Shown piece by piece: positions 50,614 to 59,918 of a stretch of 64,000 nucleotides of DNA; position 1 is the stretch's first letter; every line of letters starts with the position of its first letter. The notes beneath the pieces are model-generated. The model searched no databases. It had not been told where the DNA came from and saw only the letters and a list, made by a program, of their open reading frames with translations. This DNA comes from Sphingomonadales bacterium (GTDB lineage: Bacteria > Pseudomonadota > Alphaproteobacteria > Sphingomonadales > Sphingomonadaceae): NCBI GenBank assembly GCA_027491235.1, contig JAIXWO010000010.1:62001-126000 (forward strand), read 5' to 3'. The position numbers were made by a program, and so were the translations under genes.

Positions 50614-50760
50614 ATGATCGATATGTTCTCGCTCCTCCTGTCGCACGGGCTGCTGCTGCTTATGGCCTGGCGCCTGTTATGGCGCGGCGATCTGGACGAC
50701 GATAAAGGGCCGGTCGACACCCGCAAACAGCACAATAAATGGGGCACGCCCGATGCGTGA
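50614..50760 (+). CDS. small membrane protein preceding the O-glycosylation ligase
   Basis: A 48-residue frame with one membrane helix (about residues 4-20: F-S-L-L-L-S-H-G-L-L-L-L-M-A-W-R) and a charged C-terminus. It overlaps the start of the O-glycosylation ligase by eight bases. Small proteins at this position occur in exosortase-A gene sets, as far as I recall. Start at ATG 50614 is the most natural choice; longer forms overlap the GT promoter region. Confidence 0.6.
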   Translation: MIDMFSLLLSHGLLLLMAWRLLWRGDLDDDKGPVDTRKQHNKWGTPDA

Positions 50761-52120
50761 TCTGTTCTTTGTCGCCTTTCTTGGCGCGATGCTGCTGCTT
50801 GGGATGCGGCGACCCTTTTTGATGGTGCTTGGCTATGTCTATGTTGACATCGTCTCGCCGCAGCATCTGTCTTACTACCTGCTCAACAGCGTGCCGGTGT
50901 CGCTCATCTTCTTTCTGGGAGCGGTTGGCGGTTGGTTGATATTCGACCGAAAACAGGTGTTCACATTCGGCCCAAGGCAGGGCGCGATGCTTCTGCTCCT
51001 CATCTATTGCTATTTCTCCACCGAAAATGCCGATTTTCCGTTGGAGGCAGCGGCAAAGTGGGACTGGGTGTGGAAGGTGCTGGTCTTTGCCATTTTCCTC
51101 CCACTGACGATCACCACACGGCTTCGGATCGAAGCGCTGGCAACCACGATGATCCTTTCAGCCGCCTCCATCATCATCGCGGCGGGAATTAAAACAGCCG
51201 CATCCGGCGGCGGCTATGGCGTGCTTAACCTCATGTCAGACAGCAATAGTGGCCTTTATGAATCGTCCACACTGGCCTGTGTGGCCATTTCGCTCATCCC
51301 GTTCATCCTCTACCTGCGCCGGAACAGTACGATCTTTCCGCCCGACTGGCGGGTGTCGCTCTTTTGCGGGGCGCTGTGCTTTGCCTGCCTGCTGATCCCC
51401 GTCGGCACGGAAGCCCGCACCGGGCTGATCTGTATCGCAGCGCTGAGTGTGATGATGCTGCGCGCCGTTAAGCGCCCGTTTCTCTATGTTTTTGCGGCGG
51501 CCTTCCTCGGGCTGGCTTCCCTTCCGCTCCTGCCGGAAAGCTTCACAAAACGCATGGACACGATGAACGAGGTGCAGGCCGACGAATCGGCTTCGACCCG
51601 CCTCGCGGTCTGGCGCTGGACGCTGGATTATGTCGGCATTCATCCGATGGGCGGCGGATTTGATTCCTATCGCGGCAACTCCTTCCGTTATGAGGTGCGC
51701 GCCAGCAGCAAATTTGATCCAAACGCGCCGGCGGTGCAGGAACCCGGCTCCACCGTTGTCGTGGTGGATGAAGCCCGCGCTTTCCACAGCGCCTATTTTG
51801 AAATGCTGGGAGAACAGGGCTGGCCGGGCCTCGGCATCTGGCTGTTCATCCATTTGTCCGGCCTGCTGCGCATGGAAATGCTGTTGCGCAGATATCGAAA
51901 CCGGGCACCGGAAGACGGACACTGGATTGCAGGTCTGGCCACAGCCCTTCAGCAGGCCAACATCATCTACTTGATCGGCGCGGCGTTCATCGGTGTCGCC
52001 TACCTCTCCTTCGCCTATATGCTCATCGCGATGCAGATCGCGCTCGATGCCCATGCCCGGCGTTTTGAGCTGGAGCGGACACGCAAGCCCTTCTTTGCCG
52101 CGAAGGCTGTACCCGCATGA
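50753..52120 (+). CDS. putative O-glycosylation ligase, exosortase A-associated (TIGR03097-like)
   Basis: A 455-residue O-antigen-ligase-type membrane protein with about ten helices and the large periplasmic loop of the WaaL/Wzy superfamily (residues about 280-350). The N-terminal M-R-D-L-F-F-V-A-F-L and the V-D-I-V-S-P-Q-H-L-S segment, plus the loop containing R-L-A-V-W-R-W-T-L-D-Y, match the exosortase-A-associated ligases. It would attach glycan to a protein or polymerise it. Four bases overlap with the acyltransferase downstream. Confidence 0.85.
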   Translation: MRDLFFVAFLGAMLLLGMRRPFLMVLGYVYVDIVSPQHLSYYLLNSVPVSLIFFLGAVGGWLIFDRKQVFTFGPRQGAMLLLLIYCYFSTENADFPLEAAAKWDWVWKVLVFAIFLPLTITTRLRIEALATTMILSAASIIIAAGIKTAASGGGYGVLNLMSDSNSGLYESSTLACVAISLIPFILYLRRNSTIFPPDWRVSLFCGALCFACLLIPVGTEARTGLICIAALSVMMLRAVKRPFLYVFAAAFLGLASLPLLPESFTKRMDTMNEVQADESASTRLAVWRWTLDYVGIHPMGGGFDSYRGNSFRYEVRASSKFDPNAPAVQEPGSTVVVVDEARAFHSAYFEMLGEQGWPGLGIWLFIHLSGLLRMEMLLRRYRNRAPEDGHWIAGLATALQQANIIYLIGAAFIGVAYLSFAYMLIAMQIALDAHARRFELERTRKPFFAAKAVPA

Positions 52121-53199
52121 CCAAGGCGACAGCACAGCTTGACGCCCTTACCGGCATGCGCGGCATCGCGGCGTGGTTTGTCGTGCTTTATCATATCCGC
52201 GCTGCCTTTCCGGACAGTGTGCCGCATTGGATCGTCGCGACGCTGTCCAAGGGCTATCTGGCAGTCGACCTGTTCTTCGTTCTGTCGGGCTTCGTCATGT
52301 GGCTCACCTATGGCGACAAATTCCAAAAGGACGGGCTTGCCGCGGCCCCGCAGTTCCTGTGGCGGCGCATTGCGCGCATTTATCCGCTCCACTTTCTAAT
52401 CATCCTCGCAACCATGGCCTATGCGATGGCGCTGGCGTCGGCGGGCAAGCCATATGGCGTCCAATATCCGTTTGAAGAACTGCCGCTGCACTTCCTCCTC
52501 ATTCAGAACTGGTGGTTGACCGATGTTCTGACCTGGAATGACCCTAGCTGGTCAATCTCCGCAGAACTGGCCGCCTATATCCTGCTCCCCTTCGTCGCAG
52601 TGACGCTCTTTCGGAAAGACTGGTCGCCTGCCGCCAGCATTGCGGGGGCCGTCGTGCTCGCGCTTGCGCTGCACATCTGGTTCTTGGCGCATGGTGAAGA
52701 GACGATTGGCAAGCACATTGTTTGGAACGGCTTGCCACGCTGCTTTGCCGGATTTTTTGCCGGTGTGTTCGTGGCGATGATCTGGCGCGCGCGCCCTTCG
52801 GGCCCGACGACATTCATCGCGCTGTCGGTCAGCCTGTTCGCTTTCGGTATGTTTGTGATGGGCTGGGCGCCGGAAACGCTGGCGATGCCTCTTGCTTTCA
52901 CAGCTTTGGTCTATGTTCTTGCGGCAACATCGGCCGCGCCCCGCAACCCTCTGTGCGGGCGCTTTGTGCTCCACCTCGGCGATGTCAGTTACTCGACCTA
53001 TCTCGGCCATTTTCTGCTGTGGATCGTCTTCAAACATGTGTTCGTGGATGACCCCAAGAACGTCCCGTTGCCCCTGATTGGGCTGTACCTGCTGAGTGTC
53101 TACATCTCCTCAATCCTGCTCTACCGTCTGGTCGAAGCGCCGGGTCGGTCGGTCCTCCAGTCCATCGGCAAACGCAAGGCGGCGCCCGCCCTGACCTGA
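52117..53199 (+). CDS. acyltransferase family 3 (OafA-like)
   Basis: A 360-residue membrane acyltransferase with about ten helices. The start motif L-T-G-M-R-G-I-A-A-W-F-V-V-L-Y-H-I-R contains the family Arg and His. The product would acetylate or otherwise acylate a cell-surface glycan. ATGA overlap with the ligase gene puts it in the same small operon (small protein, ligase, acyltransferase). Confidence 0.88.
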   Translation: MTKATAQLDALTGMRGIAAWFVVLYHIRAAFPDSVPHWIVATLSKGYLAVDLFFVLSGFVMWLTYGDKFQKDGLAAAPQFLWRRIARIYPLHFLIILATMAYAMALASAGKPYGVQYPFEELPLHFLLIQNWWLTDVLTWNDPSWSISAELAAYILLPFVAVTLFRKDWSPAASIAGAVVLALALHIWFLAHGEETIGKHIVWNGLPRCFAGFFAGVFVAMIWRARPSGPTTFIALSVSLFAFGMFVMGWAPETLAMPLAFTALVYVLAATSAAPRNPLCGRFVLHLGDVSYSTYLGHFLLWIVFKHVFVDDPKNVPLPLIGLYLLSVYISSILLYRLVEAPGRSVLQSIGKRKAAPALT

Positions 53200-53241
53200 T
53201 CGGGCAATTGCACTCGGGCGCGACGTTGCTAGGTTGGCGGG

Positions 53242-54375
53242 ATGACGACACCCAAAGCCTCGATCCTGACTGACATCAACCGCATTATCGACATCGCCCT
53301 AGCCTGGCTGGATGGCCATACGACCCAGATCGCGCTGAGCGTTGCCTCCGGCGCAGTCATCGTCGTTCTGCTTTACGGTGTGAAGCTGTTCGGGGGCTAT
53401 TTGTGCAGCCCGCGCTTTTCCAGTTCGCATTGGCCGGGGATCATCGGTCGCGCGCTGAAGAGGACGAGGCTCTGGTTCAAGGTGGCCGTGGCAGCGCAGA
53501 TCGTTGCGGCAACAGCCCATGCGCCGACCGAGATCGCCTACCCCATCCGCGTTCTGTTCGTTATCGCCGCTGTTCTGCAGGCGGCCGTCTGGGTCCGCGC
53601 GCTGATCCTAGGCCTTGTCGAATATCGCGCGGGCACCACCGACCCGACGGGCAATCTGCAAAGCGCCATGGGGCTCATCCGCGTGCTGCTGACAGCGGGG
53701 CTATTCATCCTTGCGACGATCCTGATCCTCTCCAACCTCGGCGTTGATGTCACGGGTCTTTTGGCAGGGCTCGGCATTGGCGGCATCGCCATTGGTCTGG
53801 CCGCACAGGGCATCTTCTCTGATCTCTTCGCCGCGCTCTCCGTCCTGTTCGACAAGCCCTTCAAGAAGGGCGACATGGTGAAGTTCGATACCAGCCAAGG
53901 CACTGTGGAGGCCATCGGCCTCAAATCCACCCGCATCCGCGCGATCTCTGGGGAAGAGATTGTCATCTCCAACGCAAACCTGCTCAACAAGGAGCTGCGC
54001 AACCTCGCTGTGTTTGAAACGCGGCGCTATTTTCAGACGATCAGCCTCATTTACCAGACCCCACCGGATATCTGCGCGACGCTGCCCGCCCTGCTGAAAG
54101 CCGCGATTGAAAGCGTCGACCGCGTCACCTTTGCCCGCTGCGCGCTCGACAATTTTGCACCCTCTAGCCTCGATTTTCTGCTGATTTACGAAATCCATGA
54201 GGCAGACCCCAGCGACGCGCTGGGCCGCAAGCATCTCATCAACAACGCAATCCTCGCGCTGTTTGCTGAAAAGGGGATTCAGTTCGCCTATCCCACCCAA
54301 ACCACCTTTACGGCGGCCCCCGACGGGCGGATGGTGATGCCCTATGCCGAACCAAAAGTAGCGGCGACAAAATAG
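53242..54375 (+). CDS. mechanosensitive ion channel, MscS family
   Basis: A 377-residue channel with about five membrane helices and the MscS core. The pore helix segment contains G-L-G-I-G-G-I-A-I-G-L-A-A-Q-G-I-F-S-D-L, and the following beta domain has F-K-K-G-D-M-V-K-F-D. It is longer at the N-terminus than E. coli MscS. It would release solutes upon osmotic downshock. No operon partner is evident; VOC gene follows 11 bases later. Confidence 0.9.
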   Translation: MTTPKASILTDINRIIDIALAWLDGHTTQIALSVASGAVIVVLLYGVKLFGGYLCSPRFSSSHWPGIIGRALKRTRLWFKVAVAAQIVAATAHAPTEIAYPIRVLFVIAAVLQAAVWVRALILGLVEYRAGTTDPTGNLQSAMGLIRVLLTAGLFILATILILSNLGVDVTGLLAGLGIGGIAIGLAAQGIFSDLFAALSVLFDKPFKKGDMVKFDTSQGTVEAIGLKSTRIRAISGEEIVISNANLLNKELRNLAVFETRRYFQTISLIYQTPPDICATLPALLKAAIESVDRVTFARCALDNFAPSSLDFLLIYEIHEADPSDALGRKHLINNAILALFAEKGIQFAYPTQTTFTAAPDGRMVMPYAEPKVAATK

Positions 54376-54386
54376 GAGAGACACCC

Positions 54387-55076
54387 ATGGTCAAGCCCAC
54401 CGGCATCCACCACATCGCCATCATGACCGGCGATATGAAGACGCAGCTGGAATTCCTGACCGATGTGCTCGGCTGTGAACTGGTCGCCATCTTCGACATG
54501 CACGGCGTGCCCGATGGCCTCCATGCCTTCCTGAAACTCGCCGATGATTGCTCCTTCTCACTGGTGCAGTTGCCCGGCGTGAAGGACATCCCCATCACGC
54601 TCGGCACCACCCACGCCGGCTCCGGCGCCGGCAAATCAGCGGGCGGCACGATGCAGCATCTCGCCTTCAAAGTGGACAGCAGGGACGCGCTGATCGCGAT
54701 GCGCGACCGCATCCGCACCAAGGGCGTCAACGTCTTCGGCCCCATCGACCATGGCATGTGCCAGTCGATCTATTTTGCAGGTCCCGAGCAATTGTCGCTG
54801 GAAGTCGCCTGGTCCGACACAGCCTTAGACCCCGCCCGCTGGATCGACCCCGCGACGCTCGCCAAAATCGGCGTGACGCCGGAAGAGGCCCAGCGGCTCA
54901 TTCACCCCGACGCCTATGACGGCGAAGGTGGCGCCGTTCCCCAGCCCCCCATCGACCCCGCCAAGCCGCATCAGGCCATGCCCGAGGCGGCGTACAGGCA
55001 GATTATATCCCTGCCCGATGAGGTCATCTGGAAGATGGCGTCCTATGCTGAGCCGCCGGTGAAGGTGGAAGGGTAA
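54387..55076 (+). CDS. VOC family protein (glyoxalase/dioxygenase-like)
   Basis: A 229-residue protein with the vicinal oxygen chelate fold in its N-terminal about 150 residues (G-I-H-H-I-A-I-M, later M-Q-H-L-A-F-K-V and L-S-L-E-V-A carrying candidate metal ligands). A C-terminal Pro-rich tail of about 70 residues is not part of the fold. The protein may be a dioxygenase, isomerase or lactoylglutathione-lyase relative; no substrate clues. Good aggaga ribosome site before ATG 54387. Confidence 0.83.
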   Translation: MVKPTGIHHIAIMTGDMKTQLEFLTDVLGCELVAIFDMHGVPDGLHAFLKLADDCSFSLVQLPGVKDIPITLGTTHAGSGAGKSAGGTMQHLAFKVDSRDALIAMRDRIRTKGVNVFGPIDHGMCQSIYFAGPEQLSLEVAWSDTALDPARWIDPATLAKIGVTPEEAQRLIHPDAYDGEGGAVPQPPIDPAKPHQAMPEAAYRQIISLPDEVIWKMASYAEPPVKVEG

Positions 55077-55092
55077 ATTGGGAGCGCAAGCC

Positions 55093-55539
55093 GTGAACTG
55101 GAAGCGAAACCGGCAAGCCAACGAACGGCTATATGAGAAGGCGGCACGAATTCGAGATGGCAAAGCGATCGGATTATGGTTGCCTATTTTGGAGCATTTG
55201 GCCTGTCTTCAGTATCCAGACGCGATGGTTGATCTCGCAGATCACATATCGTTTGGAGACTCGTTGAACTCGTTCGGAAAACAATCACAGGTGTTTTCCG
55301 CAGCTTGGCTTTATCGGCGCGCCTATCTGAACGGGAGCGCGCGCGCCGCAACCAATGCTGCGTCGAGTTGCTTCAATCGAAATGATATGGCCGGGTTCAG
55401 GCTTTGGCTGCGCCGCGCCGCTAGCCTGGGAGATCAGGAGTCCGGTGTGCTGCTCAAGCGCTTTGAGCTACGTCAGCCCCATTCGTTCGCCCGCAAGGTG
55501 CGTCGCCTGAGGCCATGGCCGCGAAACGGCAAGGTTTAG
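55093..55539 (+). CDS. Sel1-like repeat protein
   Basis: A 148-residue helical protein from GTG 55093, which has GGAG eight bases before it; a TTG at 55078 just after the VOC stop is an alternative that would add five residues. It contains Sel1-like helical repeats (A-A-W-L-Y-R-R-A-Y-L-N-G-S-A-R-A-A and later W-L-R-R-A-A-S-L-G-D). It is less GC-rich than its neighbours and ends in a basic tail. Function unknown; Sel1 proteins often mediate protein contacts. Seventeen bases after the VOC gene. Confidence 0.65.
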   Translation: MNWKRNRQANERLYEKAARIRDGKAIGLWLPILEHLACLQYPDAMVDLADHISFGDSLNSFGKQSQVFSAAWLYRRAYLNGSARAATNAASSCFNRNDMAGFRLWLRRAASLGDQESGVLLKRFELRQPHSFARKVRRLRPWPRNGKV

Positions 55540-55547
55540 CTAGCCCC

Positions 55548-56249
55548 TCACGCACACCAGTGAATATCAAACGCCTGTTCGGCATCCGCCAGCACTCGGC
55601 CGACGGGGAGCGGGGAGAGCGGGCCGTCCTTGATTGCCTGTTCGACGAGCGCGCGTTTGTCGGCGCCGGTCAAGACCATCAGCAATGTGCGGGCCGACAG
55701 GATCGAATGCCGCGTGAGCGTGACGCGGGCGACGGGCGCCTCAGGCGGCAACGGATCGGGCAATACGCCGACCGCGCGGCGCGCCTTGGGGGCGTTGAGC
55801 GCATCGTCCATATCCGGACCGGCGAAGATCGAGGCGGTATGGCCGTCAGCGCCCACGCCGAGCCAGACGAGATCCGGCGGCCAGTGGAGGTCTTGCAGGC
55901 GGGCATCGGCGGCGTTGCCGGCGGCCTTGTGATCCTTGTTCTCGGTCGCGATGGGAAGGACGCGCGCGCCCTTGGGCATAAACGCCTTGGCGAGCATCGC
56001 GACATTGGACAACGGATTGTCCACCGCGACCAGCCGGTCATCGGTTGGGATGATCGTCACATGCTTCCACTTGATCGGTGCCGCGGCGAGCTTTTCGTAG
56101 ATCGGCAGCGGCGTGTTGCCGCCGGGCAGCGCGATCAGCGCCTGGCCGCGCGCATCGAGTGCGCTTTCGATGATGAAGCCGACATCTCCGGCCACAGCTT
56201 CGGCCAGTTCTTCCATGTCGTCATAGTCCCACCATTCGGCTTCGATCAT
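55548..56249 (-). CDS. pgl: 6-phosphogluconolactonase
   Basis: A 233-residue NagB/SugarP-isomerase-fold enzyme of the Pgl type. A-L-P-G-G-N-T-P-L-P near residues 40-49, the T-D-D-R-L-V segment, and the L-G-V-G-A-D-G-H-T-A-S-I-F-A-G catalytic segment are clear. It hydrolyses 6-phosphogluconolactone in the Entner-Doudoroff / pentose phosphate route. zwf and edd are not adjacent here. It is divergent from the MFS transporter with 236 bases between. Confidence 0.93.
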   Translation of the reverse strand: MIEAEWWDYDDMEELAEAVAGDVGFIIESALDARGQALIALPGGNTPLPIYEKLAAAPIKWKHVTIIPTDDRLVAVDNPLSNVAMLAKAFMPKGARVLPIATENKDHKAAGNAADARLQDLHWPPDLVWLGVGADGHTASIFAGPDMDDALNAPKARRAVGVLPDPLPPEAPVARVTLTRHSILSARTLLMVLTGADKRALVEQAIKDGPLSPLPVGRVLADAEQAFDIHWCA

Positions 56250-56485
56250 TTGGGCAGTTCCTTCAGGGGTGTTTGCAGAGGCCGCGTTGCGGCTCGGTGG
56301 CTGTGGATATGGTCGCGGGGCCGGATGTGCAATCCCGCATCAATGGTGATTAACACAAAAAATCGATTTGAGTGCACCGAGGCTGCGCGCGACCTCTCAA
56401 TTTCTGCAATCGATTGTTGCAGGTTGGAGCGGTGATGGCTAGCGTCCGCTGACACGCGCTGCTGACAGCCGGGGAGGAAATTGAA

Positions 56486-57877
56486 ATGGCCAGAACCAAG
56501 CCACGGCTATCATTGCTGCGCGTCATCGAAATGAACCTCGGTTTCCTAGGCCTGCAATTCAGTTTCGGCCTGCAACAGGGCAATATGGTGCCCATCTATT
56601 CCTGGCTGGGCGCGGATGAAGCCACGCTGCCCATTCTGCAGCTGGCCGGACCGATGACGGGATTGCTGGTCCAGCCGCTGGTCGGCGCGCTGAGCGATCG
56701 GACCAATTCCCGCCTCGGCAGGCGGACCCCCTATTTCCTCATCGGCGCGATCATGTGCAGTCTTGGCCTATTCTTCATGCCACATTCGTCCAGCCTATTG
56801 ATGGCGGCCAGCCTGTTGTGGTTTCTGGATGCAGGCAACAACATCACGATGGAGCCTTACCGCGCTTATGTGTCGGACCGGCTGGATGAGAGTCAGCATG
56901 AATTGGGCTTTTTGAGCCAGAGCGCCTTTACCGGGCTGGCGCAAAGCCTTGCTTTCCTGACACCCTCTATCCTCGTTTACGGATTCGGCTTTGATCGCAA
57001 CGCCGTAGATGACCACAACATCCCGGACATCACCCATATTTCCTTCCTGATCGGCGCGGTGCTTTCCATTTCGACGATCCTGTGGTCCGTCATCCGCGTG
57101 CCGGAACTGCCCCTATCGCAAGAGGAGCAGGCCAAGATTGCTGCCGCGCCCAAATCCGCCGGGGCCACGCTTGCGGAAATCTGGAGTGCGATCCGCGATA
57201 TGCCGCCTGCCATGCGTCAGATGGCGTGGATGAGCCTGTTTCAATGGTATGGCATGATGGTTTACTGGAATTACGGCGTGCTCTCCATCGGCCGGTCGAT
57301 CTTTGACACGACCGACAAAAGCTCCGACGCGTTTCGGGAAGCCACGCTGACAACCCAGCAATTGGGGGCTTTTTACAACTTCCTCGGCTTCATTGCGGCC
57401 TTTGCGATGATCCCGCTCGCCCGCCGCTTTGGCGCACGACGGCTTCACATGATCTGCCTTGCGCTCGCGGGGGCTAGCCTGCTCTATCTGCCCTCCGTGA
57501 CGGGCACGACGGGCGAAGCCAACGCCTTCTTCCACGCCATGGCGATGCCGGAATTGGGCAGCCATCTGCAGCTGCTGATCGTCGCCTTTGGCCTTGGCCT
57601 TGGCTGGGCGAGCATCATGGGCAATCCCTATGTCATTCTGGCCGGTTCCATCCCGCCGGAGCGGACGGGCGTCTATATGGGCATCTTCAACATGATGATT
57701 GTCATCCCCATGCTCATCCACAGCCTCACCTTCCCACTTATCTACCACCCGCTACTGGGCGGAGATTCGCGCAACGCGATCCTATTTGGCGGCGTCTTCC
57801 TGCTCTGTGCGTCTGTCACGATGATCTGGGTGAAGGATCCGGTGCGCAAAACTGGTGGTATTGCCAAGGCAGGCTGA
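56486..57877 (+). CDS. MFS sugar transporter, GPH/SUT-like
   Basis: A 463-residue twelve-helix transporter. The first loop has G-A-L-S-D-R-T-N-S-R-L-G-R-R-T-P-Y, the hallmark of the glycoside-pentoside-hexuronide and sucrose-transporter-like branch. A long central loop rich in Glu separates the halves. It would import a disaccharide or glycoside with protons; with pgl nearby, entry to the Entner-Doudoroff route is plausible. Strong ribosome site GGGGAGGAAA before ATG 56486. Confidence 0.88.
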   Translation: MARTKPRLSLLRVIEMNLGFLGLQFSFGLQQGNMVPIYSWLGADEATLPILQLAGPMTGLLVQPLVGALSDRTNSRLGRRTPYFLIGAIMCSLGLFFMPHSSSLLMAASLLWFLDAGNNITMEPYRAYVSDRLDESQHELGFLSQSAFTGLAQSLAFLTPSILVYGFGFDRNAVDDHNIPDITHISFLIGAVLSISTILWSVIRVPELPLSQEEQAKIAAAPKSAGATLAEIWSAIRDMPPAMRQMAWMSLFQWYGMMVYWNYGVLSIGRSIFDTTDKSSDAFREATLTTQQLGAFYNFLGFIAAFAMIPLARRFGARRLHMICLALAGASLLYLPSVTGTTGEANAFFHAMAMPELGSHLQLLIVAFGLGLGWASIMGNPYVILAGSIPPERTGVYMGIFNMMIVIPMLIHSLTFPLIYHPLLGGDSRNAILFGGVFLLCASVTMIWVKDPVRKTGGIAKAG

Positions 57878-57895
57878 GAAATTACGTTGGAAAAG

Positions 57896-57972
57896 TGGTC
57901 GGGGAGAGAGGATTCGAACCTCCGGCCCCTGCCTCCCGAAGACAGTGCTCTACCAGGCTGAGCTACTCCCCG
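57896..57972 (-). tRNA. tRNA-Pro (CGG)
   Basis: Reverse-strand cloverleaf: acceptor CGGGGAG pairs with CTCCCCG, anticodon loop TTCGGGA carries CGG, T-arm contains GGTTCGAATCC, and 3' CCA is encoded (57896-57898) after an A discriminator. It lies between the MFS gene and fabD, antisense to both. Confidence 0.95.
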
Positions 57973-58139
57973 ACTCTCTTATCGGGCATGACCCCGATGA
58001 AGGCAGGCGCGCCCCTTAGCCGTGCATTTCCTGCTGTTCAAGCGGCGTTGCATAAAAAGCCGCAGGAGGCTTCTCTCGACATGAGCCAGTCCTTCCCCTA
58101 ACCGCCCGAAAAATTCGCAGCATGATGAAGGACGATGAG

Positions 58140-59075
58140 ATGCGGGCATTCCTCTTTCCGGGACAGGGCAGCCAGTCGGTCGGCATGGGCAAAGCACTTG
58201 CCGACGCCAGCGCAGTTGCCCGCGAAGTTTTTCAGGAAGTTGACGAGGCACTGGGCCAGAGCCTCTACAAGCTGATGACCGAAGGGCCGGAAGATCAGCT
58301 GACGCTGACCGAAAACGCCCAGCCCGCCATCATGGCCAACGCCATCGCAACGCTGCGTGTGGCGGAAAAGGAAGGCGGCATCCGCCTGGCCGAGAAGGAA
58401 GACTTTGTCGCGGGCCACAGCCTTGGCGAATACACCGCTTTGTGCGCAGCAGGCGCGCTTGATCTGTCCACCACCGCGCGCCTTTTGAAGTTGCGCGGTC
58501 AGGCCATGCAGGCAGCGACGCCCGTTGGCACCGGTGCGATGGCTGCTCTTTTGGGGGCCGACATTGAGAAGGCCCAAGCACTTGCCGATGCGGCGGCGCA
58601 GGGCGACGTCTGCACCGTCGCCAATGACAATGATCCGTCTCAGGTTGTCATTTCCGGCCATAAAGCCGCCATCGAGCGCGCAATTGAGCTGGTGAAGGAT
58701 CACGGCATCAAGCGCGGCATCCTCCTGCCTGTCTCGGCACCATTCCACTGCCCGCTGATGCAGCCAGCCGCCGATGCCATGGCCGAGGCGCTTTCAACAG
58801 CAACCCTCCTCGCCCCGCTGGTGCCTGTCTATGCGAACGTGACGGCAGCGCCTGTGGCCGATGCCGAGACGATCAAGCGGCTGTTGGTCGAACAAGTGAC
58901 AGGCCGCGTCCGCTGGCGCGAGTCAGTGATCGCCATGTTTGACGCGGGTGTGCATGACTATGTCGAATTCGGCGGTAAGGTCCTGGCCGCGATGGTCAAA
59001 CGCTCCGCCCCCGACGCGACCGCGACAAGCATCGTGACGATGGACGATATCGAAACTCTGGTGAAAGGCCTCTGA
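58140..59075 (+). CDS. fabD: malonyl-CoA:acyl carrier protein transacylase
   Basis: A 311-residue FabD with catalytic Ser94 (G-H-S-L-G) and His203 (A-P-F-H-C-P-L-M). It loads malonyl groups on AcpP. I chose ATG 58140 (M-R-A-F-L-F-P-G-Q-G-S-Q) as in most FabD proteins; ATG 58122 would add six residues with no ribosome site. First of the fab cluster; its TGA shares bases with the fabG ATG (TGATG). Confidence 0.95.
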   Translation: MRAFLFPGQGSQSVGMGKALADASAVAREVFQEVDEALGQSLYKLMTEGPEDQLTLTENAQPAIMANAIATLRVAEKEGGIRLAEKEDFVAGHSLGEYTALCAAGALDLSTTARLLKLRGQAMQAATPVGTGAMAALLGADIEKAQALADAAAQGDVCTVANDNDPSQVVISGHKAAIERAIELVKDHGIKRGILLPVSAPFHCPLMQPAADAMAEALSTATLLAPLVPVYANVTAAPVADAETIKRLLVEQVTGRVRWRESVIAMFDAGVHDYVEFGGKVLAAMVKRSAPDATATSIVTMDDIETLVKGL

Positions 59076-59815
59076 TGTTCGACCTTACAGGAATGACCGC
59101 GCTGGTGACCGGCGCTTCGGGTGGGATTGGCTCTGCCATAGCGAAATCGTTGGTTGCGCAGGGTGCGAAGGTCGCGCTGTCCGGCACGCGGGAAGACGCT
59201 TTGAAGGCTGTTCAGGCCGAAATTGGCGGCGAAACCGTCATCCTGCCCTGCAATTTGGGGGATAGCGCCGCTGTCGACGCCTTGGTGCCGTCAGCCGTGG
59301 ACGCGCTCGGCGGGCAACTGGACATTCTGGTCAACAATGCCGGCGTCACCCGTGACGGCCTTATCCTGCGCATGAAGGATGAAGACTGGTCCGACGTGAT
59401 CCGCATCAATCTGGAAGCCGCGTTCCGCCTGTGCCGGGCTGCTGCCAAACCGATGATGAAGGCGCGCTTTGGCCGTATCATTTCGGTCACCAGCGTGGTT
59501 GGCGTGACGGGCAACCCCGGCCAATCCAACTACGCCGCCTCTAAGGCCGGTATCATTGGCATGTCAAAAAGCCTCGCGCAGGAATTGGCGAGCCGCAATG
59601 TGACGGTGAACTGCATTGCGCCCGGCTTCATCTCGTCTGCGATGACTGATGTGCTGCCCGACGCGCAGAAGGAAGCGCTCAATGCGCGTATTCCGGCTGG
59701 CCATATGGGCGAAGGCGCCGACATTGCAGCCGCCGCTGTCTATCTTGCGAGCCGGGAAGCCAATTATGTGACGGGGCAAACCCTGCACGTAAATGGCGGG
59801 ATGGCGATGATCTGA
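59075..59815 (+). CDS. fabG: 3-oxoacyl-[acyl-carrier-protein] reductase
   Basis: A 246-residue SDR, standard FabG length. T-G-A-S-G-G-I-G cofactor motif near residue 12, catalytic Ser140, Tyr153 and Lys157, and the N-N-A-G segment are intact. It reduces beta-ketoacyl-AcpP with NADPH. It sits between fabD and acpP, in the usual order. Confidence 0.95.
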   Translation: MFDLTGMTALVTGASGGIGSAIAKSLVAQGAKVALSGTREDALKAVQAEIGGETVILPCNLGDSAAVDALVPSAVDALGGQLDILVNNAGVTRDGLILRMKDEDWSDVIRINLEAAFRLCRAAAKPMMKARFGRIISVTSVVGVTGNPGQSNYAASKAGIIGMSKSLAQELASRNVTVNCIAPGFISSAMTDVLPDAQKEALNARIPAGHMGEGADIAAAAVYLASREANYVTGQTLHVNGGMAMI

Positions 59816-59918
59816 AGCTGAAATGGCGCAACAGGTGCCATAGGGCTTGCATCCCCAAACGCGGCCTATTAGGGCTGCACCTGAATTATTGCTCAAACAT
59901 GAATGAGAAGGGTTATCC

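Noticed and set aside
59816-59918. Specific promoter hexamers before acpP
   Set aside because: A TTGCAT-like and a TATTAG-like hexamer are present but only 14 bases apart, too close for a standard promoter.
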